Positions 1 to 7,796 of a DNA stretch of 64,000 nucleotides are shown here, piece after piece. The notes beneath the pieces were generated by a model, which was not told where the DNA came from, did not search any database, and was given only the letters and a program-made list of their open reading frames with translations. This stretch comes from JBFLYO01 sp040756745. Lineage in GTDB: Bacteria > Bacteroidota > Ignavibacteria > UBA10030 > UBA6906. Where the stretch lies: assembly GCA_040756745.1 (NCBI GenBank), contig JBFLYO010000002.1, forward strand, positions 1 to 64,000, given 5' to 3'. Made by a program: the position numbers and the translations under genes. Numbering within the stretch: the stretch's first letter is position 1; the number at the start of each line of letters is the position of its first letter.

Positions 1-1
1 A

Positions 2-1765
2 GAACGAAAACGCATCCAGGAAGAAGCGCGCCGGCAGATGGAGGAAGAGCGGCAGCGCCTGGAAGCGGAAACCCTGAAAAAACTCGAGGCGGAACGGAAA
101 CGAATCGAAGAAGAAATGCTGTCGCGCCTCCGCGATGAGCGGATAAAGCTTGAGGAGATGCAGAAGAAGGAGCGCGAAGCGGCCGAGACGAAACGGCGTG
201 CGGAAGAGCAGAAGCTGAAGGCCATTGAAGAGGAAACCAGAAAACGCCTCGAGGCGGAACGGAAGCGCATCGAGGAGGAAATGGCGCTCCGCGCCGAGGA
301 AGAACGGCGCCGACTGGAAGAACTGCACCGAAAGGAACAGGAGGCTGCGGAAGCCCGGCGGAAAGCGGAGGAGGAACGGCTGAGACAGGTCGCCCTCGAA
401 ACGGAACAGAAGCTGGAGGAGGAACGTAAGCGCCTGGCAGCCGAGAAACTCCGCGTGGAAGAAGAGTTGCGGAGACGGCTCGACGAAGAGCGTCGGCGCT
501 CGGAAGAGGAACACAAGCAGGAACAGGAACGCGAAGCCGAAGAACGGCGGGTGATCGAAGAGCAGGCGAAGAAACAGGTTGAGGAGGAGTATCAGAAGCG
601 GCTGGCGGAAGAACGTGCCCGGCTCGCGGAAGAGCAACGACGGCTGTATGAGGAAGAGCGGGTCAAGATCGAAGAAGAGGCCCGCCGCAAGGCACAGGAG
701 GAGCAGCTCCGCCGGGAGCAGGAGGAGCGCGATCGCCTCGAAGCGGAACGCCACAAGGTCGAGGAAGAGGAACGGCGGCGCCGTGAAGAGGAGGAGGCAC
801 AGAAGCGAAGGGAGGAGGAGGAAACCCGGCAATATGAGGAAGCCGTCCGCCAGGCCATCGAAGAAGGACGGCGGCTCGCGCAGGCGAAGAAGATCCGTGC
901 CTATCTCGAACAGGGGAAGGAGTTTGTCGCCCAGGCGCAGTTCGAGGAGGCGCTGAAAGAAGTTACGAAAGTGTTCCGGCTCGACCCGTCGAACGCCGAG
1001 GCACGTGAGTTCGAGCAGACCGTCTACTCCGCCCGTGACGAGTACCTGCGTCGCGAAGAAGAGGCGCGCGCGCTGCAGGAGGAACAGCGCCGGAAGGTGG
1101 AAGAGCTGCAGCGGAAACTTGCAGAGCAGGCTCGTCAGGAAGAAGAGCTTGCCCAGCAGAAAGCCATCCGCGAAGCGAAGATCACCGGCTGTCTCCAGAA
1201 GACACGCGACTACATCCGCGACGGCATGTACGACAAGGCGCTGAACGAGATCGAAACCGTCTACGCCATGGACCCCGGGAACCCGGAAGCGCAGGAGTAC
1301 GAGCAAAGTATCCTGACGATCCAGCGGAAAGCTGAGGAAGCGCGCGCCGTATCAGAACAGCGCATCCAGCAGGGCGATGCGTGGCGCAAAGAGGAAGAAG
1401 AGCGTCAGAAGGCGGCGGATGAAGGAAGGGAGCTGCTCCGCCGGGAATCTGAGAATACCTACCGGGCAATGCTGCAACAGGCCTGGGCGGGCGGGGCGCC
1501 GGGCAAGGAAGACCGCGCGATGCTCGACGTCGTCCGGCTCTCGCTCGGCATCTCCGAAGCGGAACACCGCGACGTGGAACGGGAGATCAAGGTGGAGGCC
1601 TATGCCGAGGCGCTCCGCTCCGCGTGGAAGTCCGGGGCTATTAAGATCGACGATGCCGCGACCCACGAACACCTCCGCAAGCTTTTCAACGTGAGCATGG
1701 ACGACCACAAGACGGTCGAGGCCTCACTGAAGGCGGAACTCAAGAAGGACGGCCGGGGACGATAA
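2..1765 (+). CDS. Coiled-coil protein with TPR-like units (5' truncated by window edge)
   Basis: The frame is already open at the left edge, so the real start lies upstream; the first ATG inside is at 38. About 290 residues of charged Glu/Arg/Lys helix come first, with the phrase LEAERKRIEEEM recurring at residues 16 and 71 and a variant at 126 (spacing 55, counted from the ATG at 38). Two TPR-like units follow, each ending in a DPxNxEAxExEQ pattern, separated by more coiled coil. The C-terminus carries two tandem repeats of about 45 residues (YRAMLQQAW..., YAEALRSAW...), each ending in a short Leu/His-rich helix. A scaffold or filament-like role is only inferred. It ends 26 bases inside the convergent CDP-alcohol transferase gene. 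Confidence 0.8.
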   Translation, partial: ERKRIQEEARRQMEEERQRLEAETLKKLEAERKRIEEEMLSRLRDERIKLEEMQKKEREAAETKRRAEEQKLKAIEEETRKRLEAERKRIEEEMALRAEEERRRLEELHRKEQEAAEARRKAEEERLRQVALETEQKLEEERKRLAAEKLRVEEELRRRLDEERRRSEEEHKQEQEREAEERRVIEEQAKKQVEEEYQKRLAEERARLAEEQRRLYEEERVKIEEEARRKAQEEQLRREQEERDRLEAERHKVEEEERRRREEEEAQKRREEEETRQYEEAVRQAIEEGRRLAQAKKIRAYLEQGKEFVAQAQFEEALKEVTKVFRLDPSNAEAREFEQTVYSARDEYLRREEEARALQEEQRRKVEELQRKLAEQARQEEELAQQKAIREAKITGCLQKTRDYIRDGMYDKALNEIETVYAMDPGNPEAQEYEQSILTIQRKAEEARAVSEQRIQQGDAWRKEEEERQKAADEGRELLRRESENTYRAMLQQAWAGGAPGKEDRAMLDVVRLSLGISEAEHRDVEREIKVEAYAEALRSAWKSGAIKIDDAATHEHLRKLFNVSMDDHKTVEASLKAELKKDGRGR

Positions 1766-2627
1766 CGGCACGCAGTCTCCGCCGAAGCACGACGCGACGG
1801 TACGCGATGCAGCTCGCCCAGACAGCGTTCATCCCGATGAGATTGAGATAGAGATAGAGATTGAGGTGATTGATCACTGAGCAGAGTGTAAGCAGCAACA
1901 ACTCCGTGCCGAGGCCGATGAACCCCGACCATCGCACCCCGGTAACATCGCCGTACCAGCGCCGCCCGGTTTCCGTCCCTCCTCCGATTCCCTCCCTGCT
2001 CCAGTTGTCAAGCCGCGCGACAAGCCGGTCCTGCCAGCCATAGAGGACGAGGAACACGCGTTGTAACGCCAGCGTCCCGCGCCCGGCGCTCAAGTCCTCT
2101 CCCCGGAGCTCTTCCGACGTCCTGTTCCCCGTGTAGGCGTTGTTGAGGTGAAGAAACGACGTCTGATAATAGACGTGGTACGAGACGCGGAGCGACACGA
2201 ACAGAAACGCCGCTCCCCAGGCAGGCACAACCCAGAACCCGGCACCACCCTGCAGGAACGCCCATGCAATCGCCGCGCAAGCCGCGAAGTTGACCGTGAT
2301 GTCCCCCAGGGAATCGAGAAACCGTCCTGCCCTGCTGAACGCCCCTTTTGCCCGGGCAAGCTGCCCGTCGGCTGAATCAAGCAGGTCTTTGCAGCTGATC
2401 AGGATCCCGGCGACGGCAGTCCACAGGGGGCTTCCCTGCGCATAAAGGATTGCGGCGACGAGCCCGGCGATCATTGCCGCCACGGTGACCTGATTTGGAG
2501 TGACCGGAGTCCTGTACAGAAATCCGACCAGTACCCCCGCGGCCGGGCGCATCAGATATGTGTTCACCAGTTCGTCGGAGACGCTCCCCTTGACGGAGGC
2601 CGTGTAGACGTAGTTGCCGGCGTTCAT
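1740..2627 (-). CDS. CDP-alcohol phosphatidyltransferase family membrane protein
   Basis: This integral membrane enzyme should transfer a phospho-alcohol from a CDP-alcohol to an acceptor, releasing CMP. The family motif DxxDGxxAR-x8-GxxxDxxxD is intact, with D84, D87, G88, A91, R92, G101, D105 and D109. Hydrophobic segments flank the motif and continue to the C-terminus, which ends in a basic tail. It overlaps the cytidylyltransferase upstream by four bases, and that gene overlaps an aminotransferase, so the three form one operon. The activated alcohol is therefore probably an amino-alcohol or amino-polyol phosphate made by the neighbours; the exact substrate is unknown. The family assignment is firm, the substrate is inference. 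Confidence 0.9.
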   Translation of the reverse strand: MNAGNYVYTASVKGSVSDELVNTYLMRPAAGVLVGFLYRTPVTPNQVTVAAMIAGLVAAILYAQGSPLWTAVAGILISCKDLLDSADGQLARAKGAFSRAGRFLDSLGDITVNFAACAAIAWAFLQGGAGFWVVPAWGAAFLFVSLRVSYHVYYQTSFLHLNNAYTGNRTSEELRGEDLSAGRGTLALQRVFLVLYGWQDRLVARLDNWSREGIGGGTETGRRWYGDVTGVRWSGFIGLGTELLLLTLCSVINHLNLYLYLNLIGMNAVWASCIAYRRVVLRRRLRAVIVPGRPS

Positions 2628-3343
2628 CGCATCCCCGCAACAAGAATCTCTGCCGCGTGAAGATCTTCCGGCGTATCGATCTCCATGCAGGGAAGACCAC
2701 CTGTTCTCACCGCGTGGAGGGCCATTCCCTCGTCGATCAGATCCTGCATCGCCGCTTCGTAGAATTCGTCCCGGTCTTTCCTGCGTTCGAGTGTCATGAA
2801 CAGCCTCGCTGCGGAATCCGGGGCGAACCGCTCAATGCCGAGCGACTCGCCCGCGGCGTCACGGGCGGAGATGTCTTTGCTGATCCGCAGAACCCGGTCC
2901 CCGGCGCCAAGGACCACCTTGACTTCTTCCTCGTCGACCGGCATTCCGTCGCGGAGGACGAGCGCGTTTTCATGCGGGGCCGATGTCAACCGGGTCAGAA
3001 TCTCCGCATGGAACAGTATATCGGCGTCCATGACAACGATCTCTTCGCCTGCGCAGGCACTGCCGGCGAGCTGGAGGGAGGCGTTGTTATTCGTTGAAGC
3101 ATACCGCTCGTTCACCACATACGTGACGGAGAACGGTAGAGCAAGCGCGGACACAAACTCGCGGATCATTGCTTCCCGGTATCCGACCACGATCACGGCG
3201 CGTTCGATGCCGATGGATGTGAACGCTGCGAGCGTTCTGTGCAGGAGGGAATGCCCGCCGAGGGGGAGCAGACACTTCGGCCGCTCGTTGGTGAGCGGTC
3301 GGAGCCTGGAACCGATGCCCGCAGCAAGGAGCACCGCAGTCAT
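2624..3343 (-). CDS. LicC-like (phosphocholine cytidylyltransferase-like) nucleotidyltransferase
   Basis: The N-terminus has the NTP-transferase signature (LLAAGIGSRLRPLT, then RPK at residues 21-23). A YASTNNNASL segment resembles the Y-x-TNN-x-SL motif of LicC-type phosphocholine cytidylyltransferases, followed by VMDADILF as the metal-binding acidic segment. The C-terminal IDTPEDL is also typical of sugar/alcohol nucleotidyltransferases. It should join CTP to a small alcohol phosphate and hand the CDP-alcohol to the CDP-alcohol phosphatidyltransferase whose gene it overlaps by four bases. The upstream HisC-like aminotransferase also overlaps it by four bases, which suggests translational coupling. 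The substrate is not determined by sequence. Confidence 0.85.
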   Translation of the reverse strand: MTAVLLAAGIGSRLRPLTNERPKCLLPLGGHSLLHRTLAAFTSIGIERAVIVVGYREAMIREFVSALALPFSVTYVVNERYASTNNNASLQLAGSACAGEEIVVMDADILFHAEILTRLTSAPHENALVLRDGMPVDEEEVKVVLGAGDRVLRISKDISARDAAGESLGIERFAPDSAARLFMTLERRKDRDEFYEAAMQDLIDEGMALHAVRTGGLPCMEIDTPEDLHAAEILVAGMR

Positions 3344-4428
3344 GGCGCAATCTCCTCAAGCGCGCTCATGACAGAGGCGTTCTGATCGTGTGTTCCGATG
3401 GTGATGCGCATGCAATTCTCAAGACCCGGGTCGTCCAGAAACTTCACAGCAATTCCCCTCGCGGTGAGTCCTTCCGACAGCACCGTCCGGACCTCCTCGG
3501 GGTAGCGAACAAGAATGAAGTTTGCGTCGGATTCATACCGCAAAAACCCATTCAAGCGCCCGAACAACGTGGCATAGGCACTCTTGTCTTCCTGCATCCG
3601 GCGGGCGATGTCGCGATAATAGTCGGGCGACTCCAGGGCGGCGAGGGCGATCTCTTCAGAGAGTCGGTGGTACCCGAGGTAGCGGGCACTGAAGGAAATC
3701 AGACGATCAAGTTCAGCCCCGGCCATCGCGTAACCGATTCTGAGACCTGCAAGCGCATAATATTTCGAGAACGTCCGCAGGACGAGCAGCCGCCCGCTCA
3801 TCGAAAACAGCCGTTGAAGATCGGCCTCTGCCGCCTCAACAAACCCTCCGTATGCCTCATCCAGGACAACCACGGACGAGGGGCATGACGCGAGGATCCG
3901 CGCGAGGTGTTCCTCCCCGATCGCATTCCCCGTAGGGTTGTTTGGGGAGGCGATCAGAATGATTCCAGGTTCGTGAGCCCGGCAGAGTGCGATGATCTCT
4001 TCCGGATCATACGTGAACCTGTTGCCTGCTGCGTGCAGCCGGTACGTGCGATGTTCTCCACCTACCTCCGACGCAAGCTTCTTGTAGTACCACCAGGACT
4101 GCTCCGGCGCCAGAAGCGTTCGTCCCGGCGCGAGAAAGCAGTGGACAGCCTGCTTCAGCATGTCCTCGCTTCCGTAGCTGAGCAGCAGCCGCCGCTCCGG
4201 TATCCCCGCGGCGGCGCTCAGCCGTTCCGCCAATTCTCCCTTCGTACCTCGCGCATAACTGCGTGAATACAGACTCAGCTGCCGGAGGTCGGCCCGACGC
4301 AGGACTTCGAAGCATGCAGGAGCGGGACCATACTGGTTTTCATTTCTGTCGAGCAGGATCATTCGTCGGCCGTTCTGAAAAAGTCGGGTATTCTCCGTAT
4401 ATTGAGTGGACTTCCCCATCGACCTCAT
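3340..4428 (-). CDS. HisC/CobD-like class I/II PLP aminotransferase
   Basis: This fold-type I PLP enzyme resembles histidinol-phosphate aminotransferase and the CobD family. It shows SPNNPTGN for PLP phosphate/substrate binding, VVLDEAYGGF, and the Schiff-base lysine K222 in TFSKYYALAGLRIGY. The first gene of a three-gene operon with a cytidylyltransferase and a CDP-alcohol transferase, it more likely supplies an amino-alcohol phosphate than histidine, since no his genes are nearby. CobD-like decarboxylation of an amino-acid phosphate is an alternative reaction. The start is uncertain: the ATG at 4428 leaves only 23 bases to divergent pfkA, whereas the ATG at 4362 (MILLDRNENQYG) matches the usual start of the family better. 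Confidence 0.85.
   Translation of the reverse strand: MRSMGKSTQYTENTRLFQNGRRMILLDRNENQYGPAPACFEVLRRADLRQLSLYSRSYARGTKGELAERLSAAAGIPERRLLLSYGSEDMLKQAVHCFLAPGRTLLAPEQSWWYYKKLASEVGGEHRTYRLHAAGNRFTYDPEEIIALCRAHEPGIILIASPNNPTGNAIGEEHLARILASCPSSVVVLDEAYGGFVEAAEADLQRLFSMSGRLLVLRTFSKYYALAGLRIGYAMAGAELDRLISFSARYLGYHRLSEEIALAALESPDYYRDIARRMQEDKSAYATLFGRLNGFLRYESDANFILVRYPEEVRTVLSEGLTARGIAVKFLDDPGLENCMRITIGTHDQNASVMSALEEIAP
4375..4405 (+). promoter_or_regulatory. Possible pfkA promoter
   Basis: CTG (4375-4377), 20 bases, then TATATTGA (4398-4405). The spacing equals that of the other promoters proposed in this window, with one mismatch in the upstream TTG box. It would give a leader of about 40 bases to the pfkA start. 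Confidence 0.4.
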
Positions 4429-4451
4429 GCCACCATCCGTGTGATCCCGCC

Positions 4452-5537
4452 ATGAACCTCAGACGCATCGGCATCCTCACCGGCGGCGGAGACTGCCCAG
4501 GCCTGAATGCGGTCATCCGCAGCATCGCGAAGCCCGCGATGAGCTATTACCACGCAACCGTCGTCGGGATTATCGACGGCTTTGAAGGACTCGTGGAGGG
4601 ACGACATCGCGAGCTCTCGCCGATCGACGTGCTGGGGATCATCAACCAGGGCGGGACGATCCTCGGTACCTCGAACAAAGGCGATCCGTTTCACTTTCCC
4701 ATGGGTGAACGGAGCAATATCCGCATCGTCGACGCGTCGCAGCAGGTGGTCGACCATTACCGGAACCTGAAGCTTGATGTCCTGGTCACGATCGGCGGCG
4801 ACGGCACCCAGATCATCGCGAATAAGCTCGCCGGGATGGGGATCAATGTCATCGGCGTGCCGAAAACCATCGACAATGACCTGGAGGCGACGGACATTAC
4901 GTTCGGTCATGATTCTGCGCGCGCCGTGGCGACCGAAGCCATCGACCGGCTCCAGACCACCGCGTCGGCGCATCACCGGGTGATGGTGATCGAAACAATG
5001 GGCCGGTACGCCGGCTGGATCGCCCTCGGCGCCGGTCTTGCCGGTGGCGCCGACATCATCCTGATCCCGGAGATTCCCTTCTCCTGGGACACCATCTTCG
5101 ATGCTGTCCTGAAGAGGAGCAAGGGGGCCAAGTTCAGCATCGTCTGCGTTGCCGAGGGCGCGAAGCCTGCCGGCGGCGATATCTCCGTGAAGGAGGTCGA
5201 CAAGAAGCGCACGGACCCCGTCCGCCTTGGGGGCATCGGAGAACTCGTTGCGAGACGGATCGAGGAAGAGACCGCGCTGGAAACGCGCGTGACGGTTCTC
5301 GGCCACGTCCAGCGTGGAGGAAGCCCCACTGCCTTCGACCGGATTCTTGCCACACGATTCGGCACGGTCGCGCTCGAGGCCATGTCGCGCGGGGAATTCG
5401 GCGTCATGACCAGCCTGCGCCGGCAGACGGTCATCACCGTCCCCCTTGCCGACGCCGTCGGGCGCCAGCGGCTTGTCCCGCTTGATTCGCAACTGATTTT
5501 TGCTGCACGAGCCGTAGGGACCTGCCTCGGCGACTAA
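4452..5537 (+). CDS. pfkA: 6-phosphofructokinase
   Basis: This phosphorylates fructose 6-phosphate to fructose 1,6-bisphosphate in glycolysis. I chose the ATG at 4452 because the protein then opens with the family start MNLRRIGILTGGGDCPGLNA; the frame is open further upstream but without homology. Visible motifs are GGDGT (115-119), PKTIDND (137-143), MGRYAGW and GHVQRGG. Gly in GGDGT is the ATP-type residue, while Lys in PKTIDND is the residue typical of PPi-type or long-clade enzymes. This combination is known from ATP-dependent members of the PPi-like clade. Length (361 aa) is normal. It is divergent from the aminotransferase operon and convergent with rho. Confidence 0.95.
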   Translation: MNLRRIGILTGGGDCPGLNAVIRSIAKPAMSYYHATVVGIIDGFEGLVEGRHRELSPIDVLGIINQGGTILGTSNKGDPFHFPMGERSNIRIVDASQQVVDHYRNLKLDVLVTIGGDGTQIIANKLAGMGINVIGVPKTIDNDLEATDITFGHDSARAVATEAIDRLQTTASAHHRVMVIETMGRYAGWIALGAGLAGGADIILIPEIPFSWDTIFDAVLKRSKGAKFSIVCVAEGAKPAGGDISVKEVDKKRTDPVRLGGIGELVARRIEEETALETRVTVLGHVQRGGSPTAFDRILATRFGTVALEAMSRGEFGVMTSLRRQTVITVPLADAVGRQRLVPLDSQLIFAARAVGTCLGD

Positions 5538-5633
5538 CGCCCTGCCTGCGTGCGGTCGGCGCGATCCTTCTTCCTTCGCATGGCAGCGAAGAGCAGGATG
5601 GAGGCGCGGCTCACGGTCCGACGGCGAATGTTC

Positions 5634-6761
5634 TCAAAACTTCTCAAGCAGACGGTCGTTGGTGGGGTATTGCTCGATCAGCTTCAGGACGGCAAGCATC
5701 GCGTCGCGCGGTGAAGAGCGTGCAATGGTCCGCCGGAGGGTCTGGTGCTGGCCGACGGCGGCGCCGAAGAGCAGTTCTTCGCGCCTCGTGCCGGATGCGC
5801 CCAGATTAATGGCAGGAAAGATCCGTTCGTTCGCGAGATCCCGGTCGAGCACGAGCTCCATGTTCCCCGTCCCTTTGAACTCCTGAAAGATCAGTTCATC
5901 CATCCGTGAGCCGGTGTCGATGAGCGCGGTGGCGATGATGGTCAGCGATCCTCCGTCCTCCAGCTTGCGCGCTGCCCCGAAGATGCGTTTGGGGATCTCG
6001 AGCGCGCGGATATCGACGCCACCGGACATAGTCCTGCCGCTGCTCTTCTGGTGGATGTTGAACGCGCGCCCCAGCCTGGTGAGCGAATCGAGGAGCAACA
6101 CCGCGTCTCGGCCGGTTTCCACCTTCCGCTTCGCATACTCCAGCACGAGCTGTGCAAGCCGCACATGACTGCCCCGCTCACTGTCGCTTGAGCTGGCGAA
6201 CACCTCCCCCTTGATCGACCGCCGCATGTCGGTCACTTCCTCCGGCCGCTCGTCGATGAGCAGGACCAGAAGGTCGACACTGGGGTTGTGCAGACTGATG
6301 GCATGCGCAAGCTGCTGCATCAGCATTGTCTTACCCGCCTTGGGGGGCGAGACGATCAGCGCACGTTGTCCTTTGCCGACGGGACAGAAGAGCTCAACCA
6401 CCCGCATGGCACGGTCGCTTCCCTTCCCCTCGAGCCGGAGGGCTTCGTTCGGCGAGACGACCTCGTGGGAGGAAAATTCACGGAGCCCCGCCCACGCCTC
6501 GGGGGAGAGTCCGTTGACGGACGTGACAGTCTCCACGGCAGGTCCTTTGCCCGAGTTGACTCTTGCGGAGCCCTCGAGAAACGCGCCTGTCCGAAGCTGG
6601 TAGCGGGTGATGAGCGCGGTCGGGACGAACGGATCCTTCGGCTCGCGTGAGAGGCCGTGCGATAGCGCCCGCACAAAGCCGAACCGCTTTGGCTCGATCT
6701 CAAGAATCCCCGAAAAGGAAGCCGCCGGATGGTCCCGCGGCGTTGCGGTCGGCGCGGTCAT
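5634..6761 (-). CDS. rho: Transcription termination factor Rho (short form)
   Basis: A hexameric RNA helicase/ATPase that releases RNA polymerase. The cold-shock-like RNA-binding domain is at about residues 15-85 (GILEIEPKRFGFVR). The P-loop is PPKAGKT (139-145), the Walker B region is LLLDSLTRLGRA, and the Q-loop SGGVDIRALEIPKRIFGAARK is followed by GTGNMEL and the TRREELL segment of the ring. At 375 residues it is shorter than a typical Rho (about 420) and begins almost directly with the RNA-binding domain, so the N-terminal helical Rho_N part is missing or very short. It overlaps the upstream DUF1028 gene by four bases, an unusual location for rho, so a paralog is possible. Confidence 0.93.
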   Translation of the reverse strand: MTAPTATPRDHPAASFSGILEIEPKRFGFVRALSHGLSREPKDPFVPTALITRYQLRTGAFLEGSARVNSGKGPAVETVTSVNGLSPEAWAGLREFSSHEVVSPNEALRLEGKGSDRAMRVVELFCPVGKGQRALIVSPPKAGKTMLMQQLAHAISLHNPSVDLLVLLIDERPEEVTDMRRSIKGEVFASSSDSERGSHVRLAQLVLEYAKRKVETGRDAVLLLDSLTRLGRAFNIHQKSSGRTMSGGVDIRALEIPKRIFGAARKLEDGGSLTIIATALIDTGSRMDELIFQEFKGTGNMELVLDRDLANERIFPAINLGASGTRREELLFGAAVGQHQTLRRTIARSSPRDAMLAVLKLIEQYPTNDRLLEKF

Positions 6762-7753
6762 TTTTTGGGGGCGACGGAAAGGATGCGGGCGACCGTCTTC
6801 TCGTCGGCCGAGAGTGTCCCGGACGCAGGGAGGCGGGGAACAAGGAGCGCCCAGTTGGGGTCTGCAGCGAAGACCGTGCGAAAGATCGGCAATGACTGTT
6901 CGACGCGTCCTGCGTTCACAAGAGCGGCAGCGTGCCAGAACTTCATCTCCAGATTGTCTGGCACCATCGCCTCGGCGGCGCCATACTCTCGCAATGCGCC
7001 GTCAACGTCCTTGTGCTCAACGGCAAGGTCGCCGTTGTTCATGTGGCCGTACGCCCGGTGGAGGCGGACGAGGCGGCGGAGCTCACTCAGAGGTTCCGGG
7101 TGATCTTCAATGCGGAGTTCCATCACCCGGTCGATCCACGGCCGCCCCGTCGATCGGTCTTTAACGATGAGGATCGCCGCGGACTGCTTTCCACGGATAT
7201 CTCCTCCCACCGCTTGAGCGGCGTCGAGTGCGGCGAGCATGCGCTCGGCGAGGGGACCCTGGGATCCCTCAAACGCCTTCGACATCGCACCCCACACTTT
7301 GTCGTTGAGCATCAGATTCGCCTGCACGGAGTAACCGTTACCCACGATATGGCCCGCGCCCTGAATGCACCGAGTTCCCGTATATGCCGCGACGTTTCCG
7401 TACACATCGATCATTGCCACCTGCCGAACGTCTTTCCCCGGATCGGCCGCGAGCAATCCCGCGAGGGCCTGCTGGGCAGTTTTCCCCGCGCGCATCAGGT
7501 CGAGCCCGAGGGGGCCGTACGCCGGGTCGACGAACGACTGCGTTGCCACTGCACCGACACCTGCCTCCGCCCACGTGACGAGCGAGCCCACGGAAAACCA
7601 GTGCGATTGCACCGCTACGCCGATCTCCCCTGCCGCACTGTCGCTCGCGACGATGGAATATGTGTGAACGGGGCGGAAATCCGTCGTTTGTCCTTGAGCG
7701 AGCGCGAAGGCCAAAGAGGAAGCAACCACTGTTGACAACACCATCAGGCGCAT
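6758..7753 (-). CDS. DUF1028 family exported Ntn-hydrolase-like protein
   Basis: A signal peptide (MRLMVLSTVVASSLAFALAQ) is followed directly by the DUF1028 domain at about residues 28-225, including TYSIVASDSAAGEIGVAVQS, a segment typical of this Ntn-hydrolase-like family, and GAVATQSFVDPAYGPLG. Residues from about 235 form a TPR-like tail (AVEHKDVDGALREYGAAEA). The family is uncharacterised; amidohydrolase activity is assumed from the fold only. The start has a good ribosome-binding site (AAGGAG, 8-10 bases upstream). It lies 43 bases after TIGR03545 and overlaps rho by four bases, so it probably belongs to the same minus-strand transcript. Confidence 0.88.
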   Translation of the reverse strand: MRLMVLSTVVASSLAFALAQGQTTDFRPVHTYSIVASDSAAGEIGVAVQSHWFSVGSLVTWAEAGVGAVATQSFVDPAYGPLGLDLMRAGKTAQQALAGLLAADPGKDVRQVAMIDVYGNVAAYTGTRCIQGAGHIVGNGYSVQANLMLNDKVWGAMSKAFEGSQGPLAERMLAALDAAQAVGGDIRGKQSAAILIVKDRSTGRPWIDRVMELRIEDHPEPLSELRRLVRLHRAYGHMNNGDLAVEHKDVDGALREYGAAEAMVPDNLEMKFWHAAALVNAGRVEQSLPIFRTVFAADPNWALLVPRLPASGTLSADEKTVARILSVAPKK

Positions 7754-7796
7754 ATCATGCTCCTTGCCGAATGTTGAGAGACCATGTTCAAATGCA

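Noticed and set aside
38..900. Repeated GAG/GAA-rich units that look like a CRISPR or tandem repeat array
   Set aside because: The repetition is codon-level within one reading frame encoding a coiled coil; there are no spacers of constant size.
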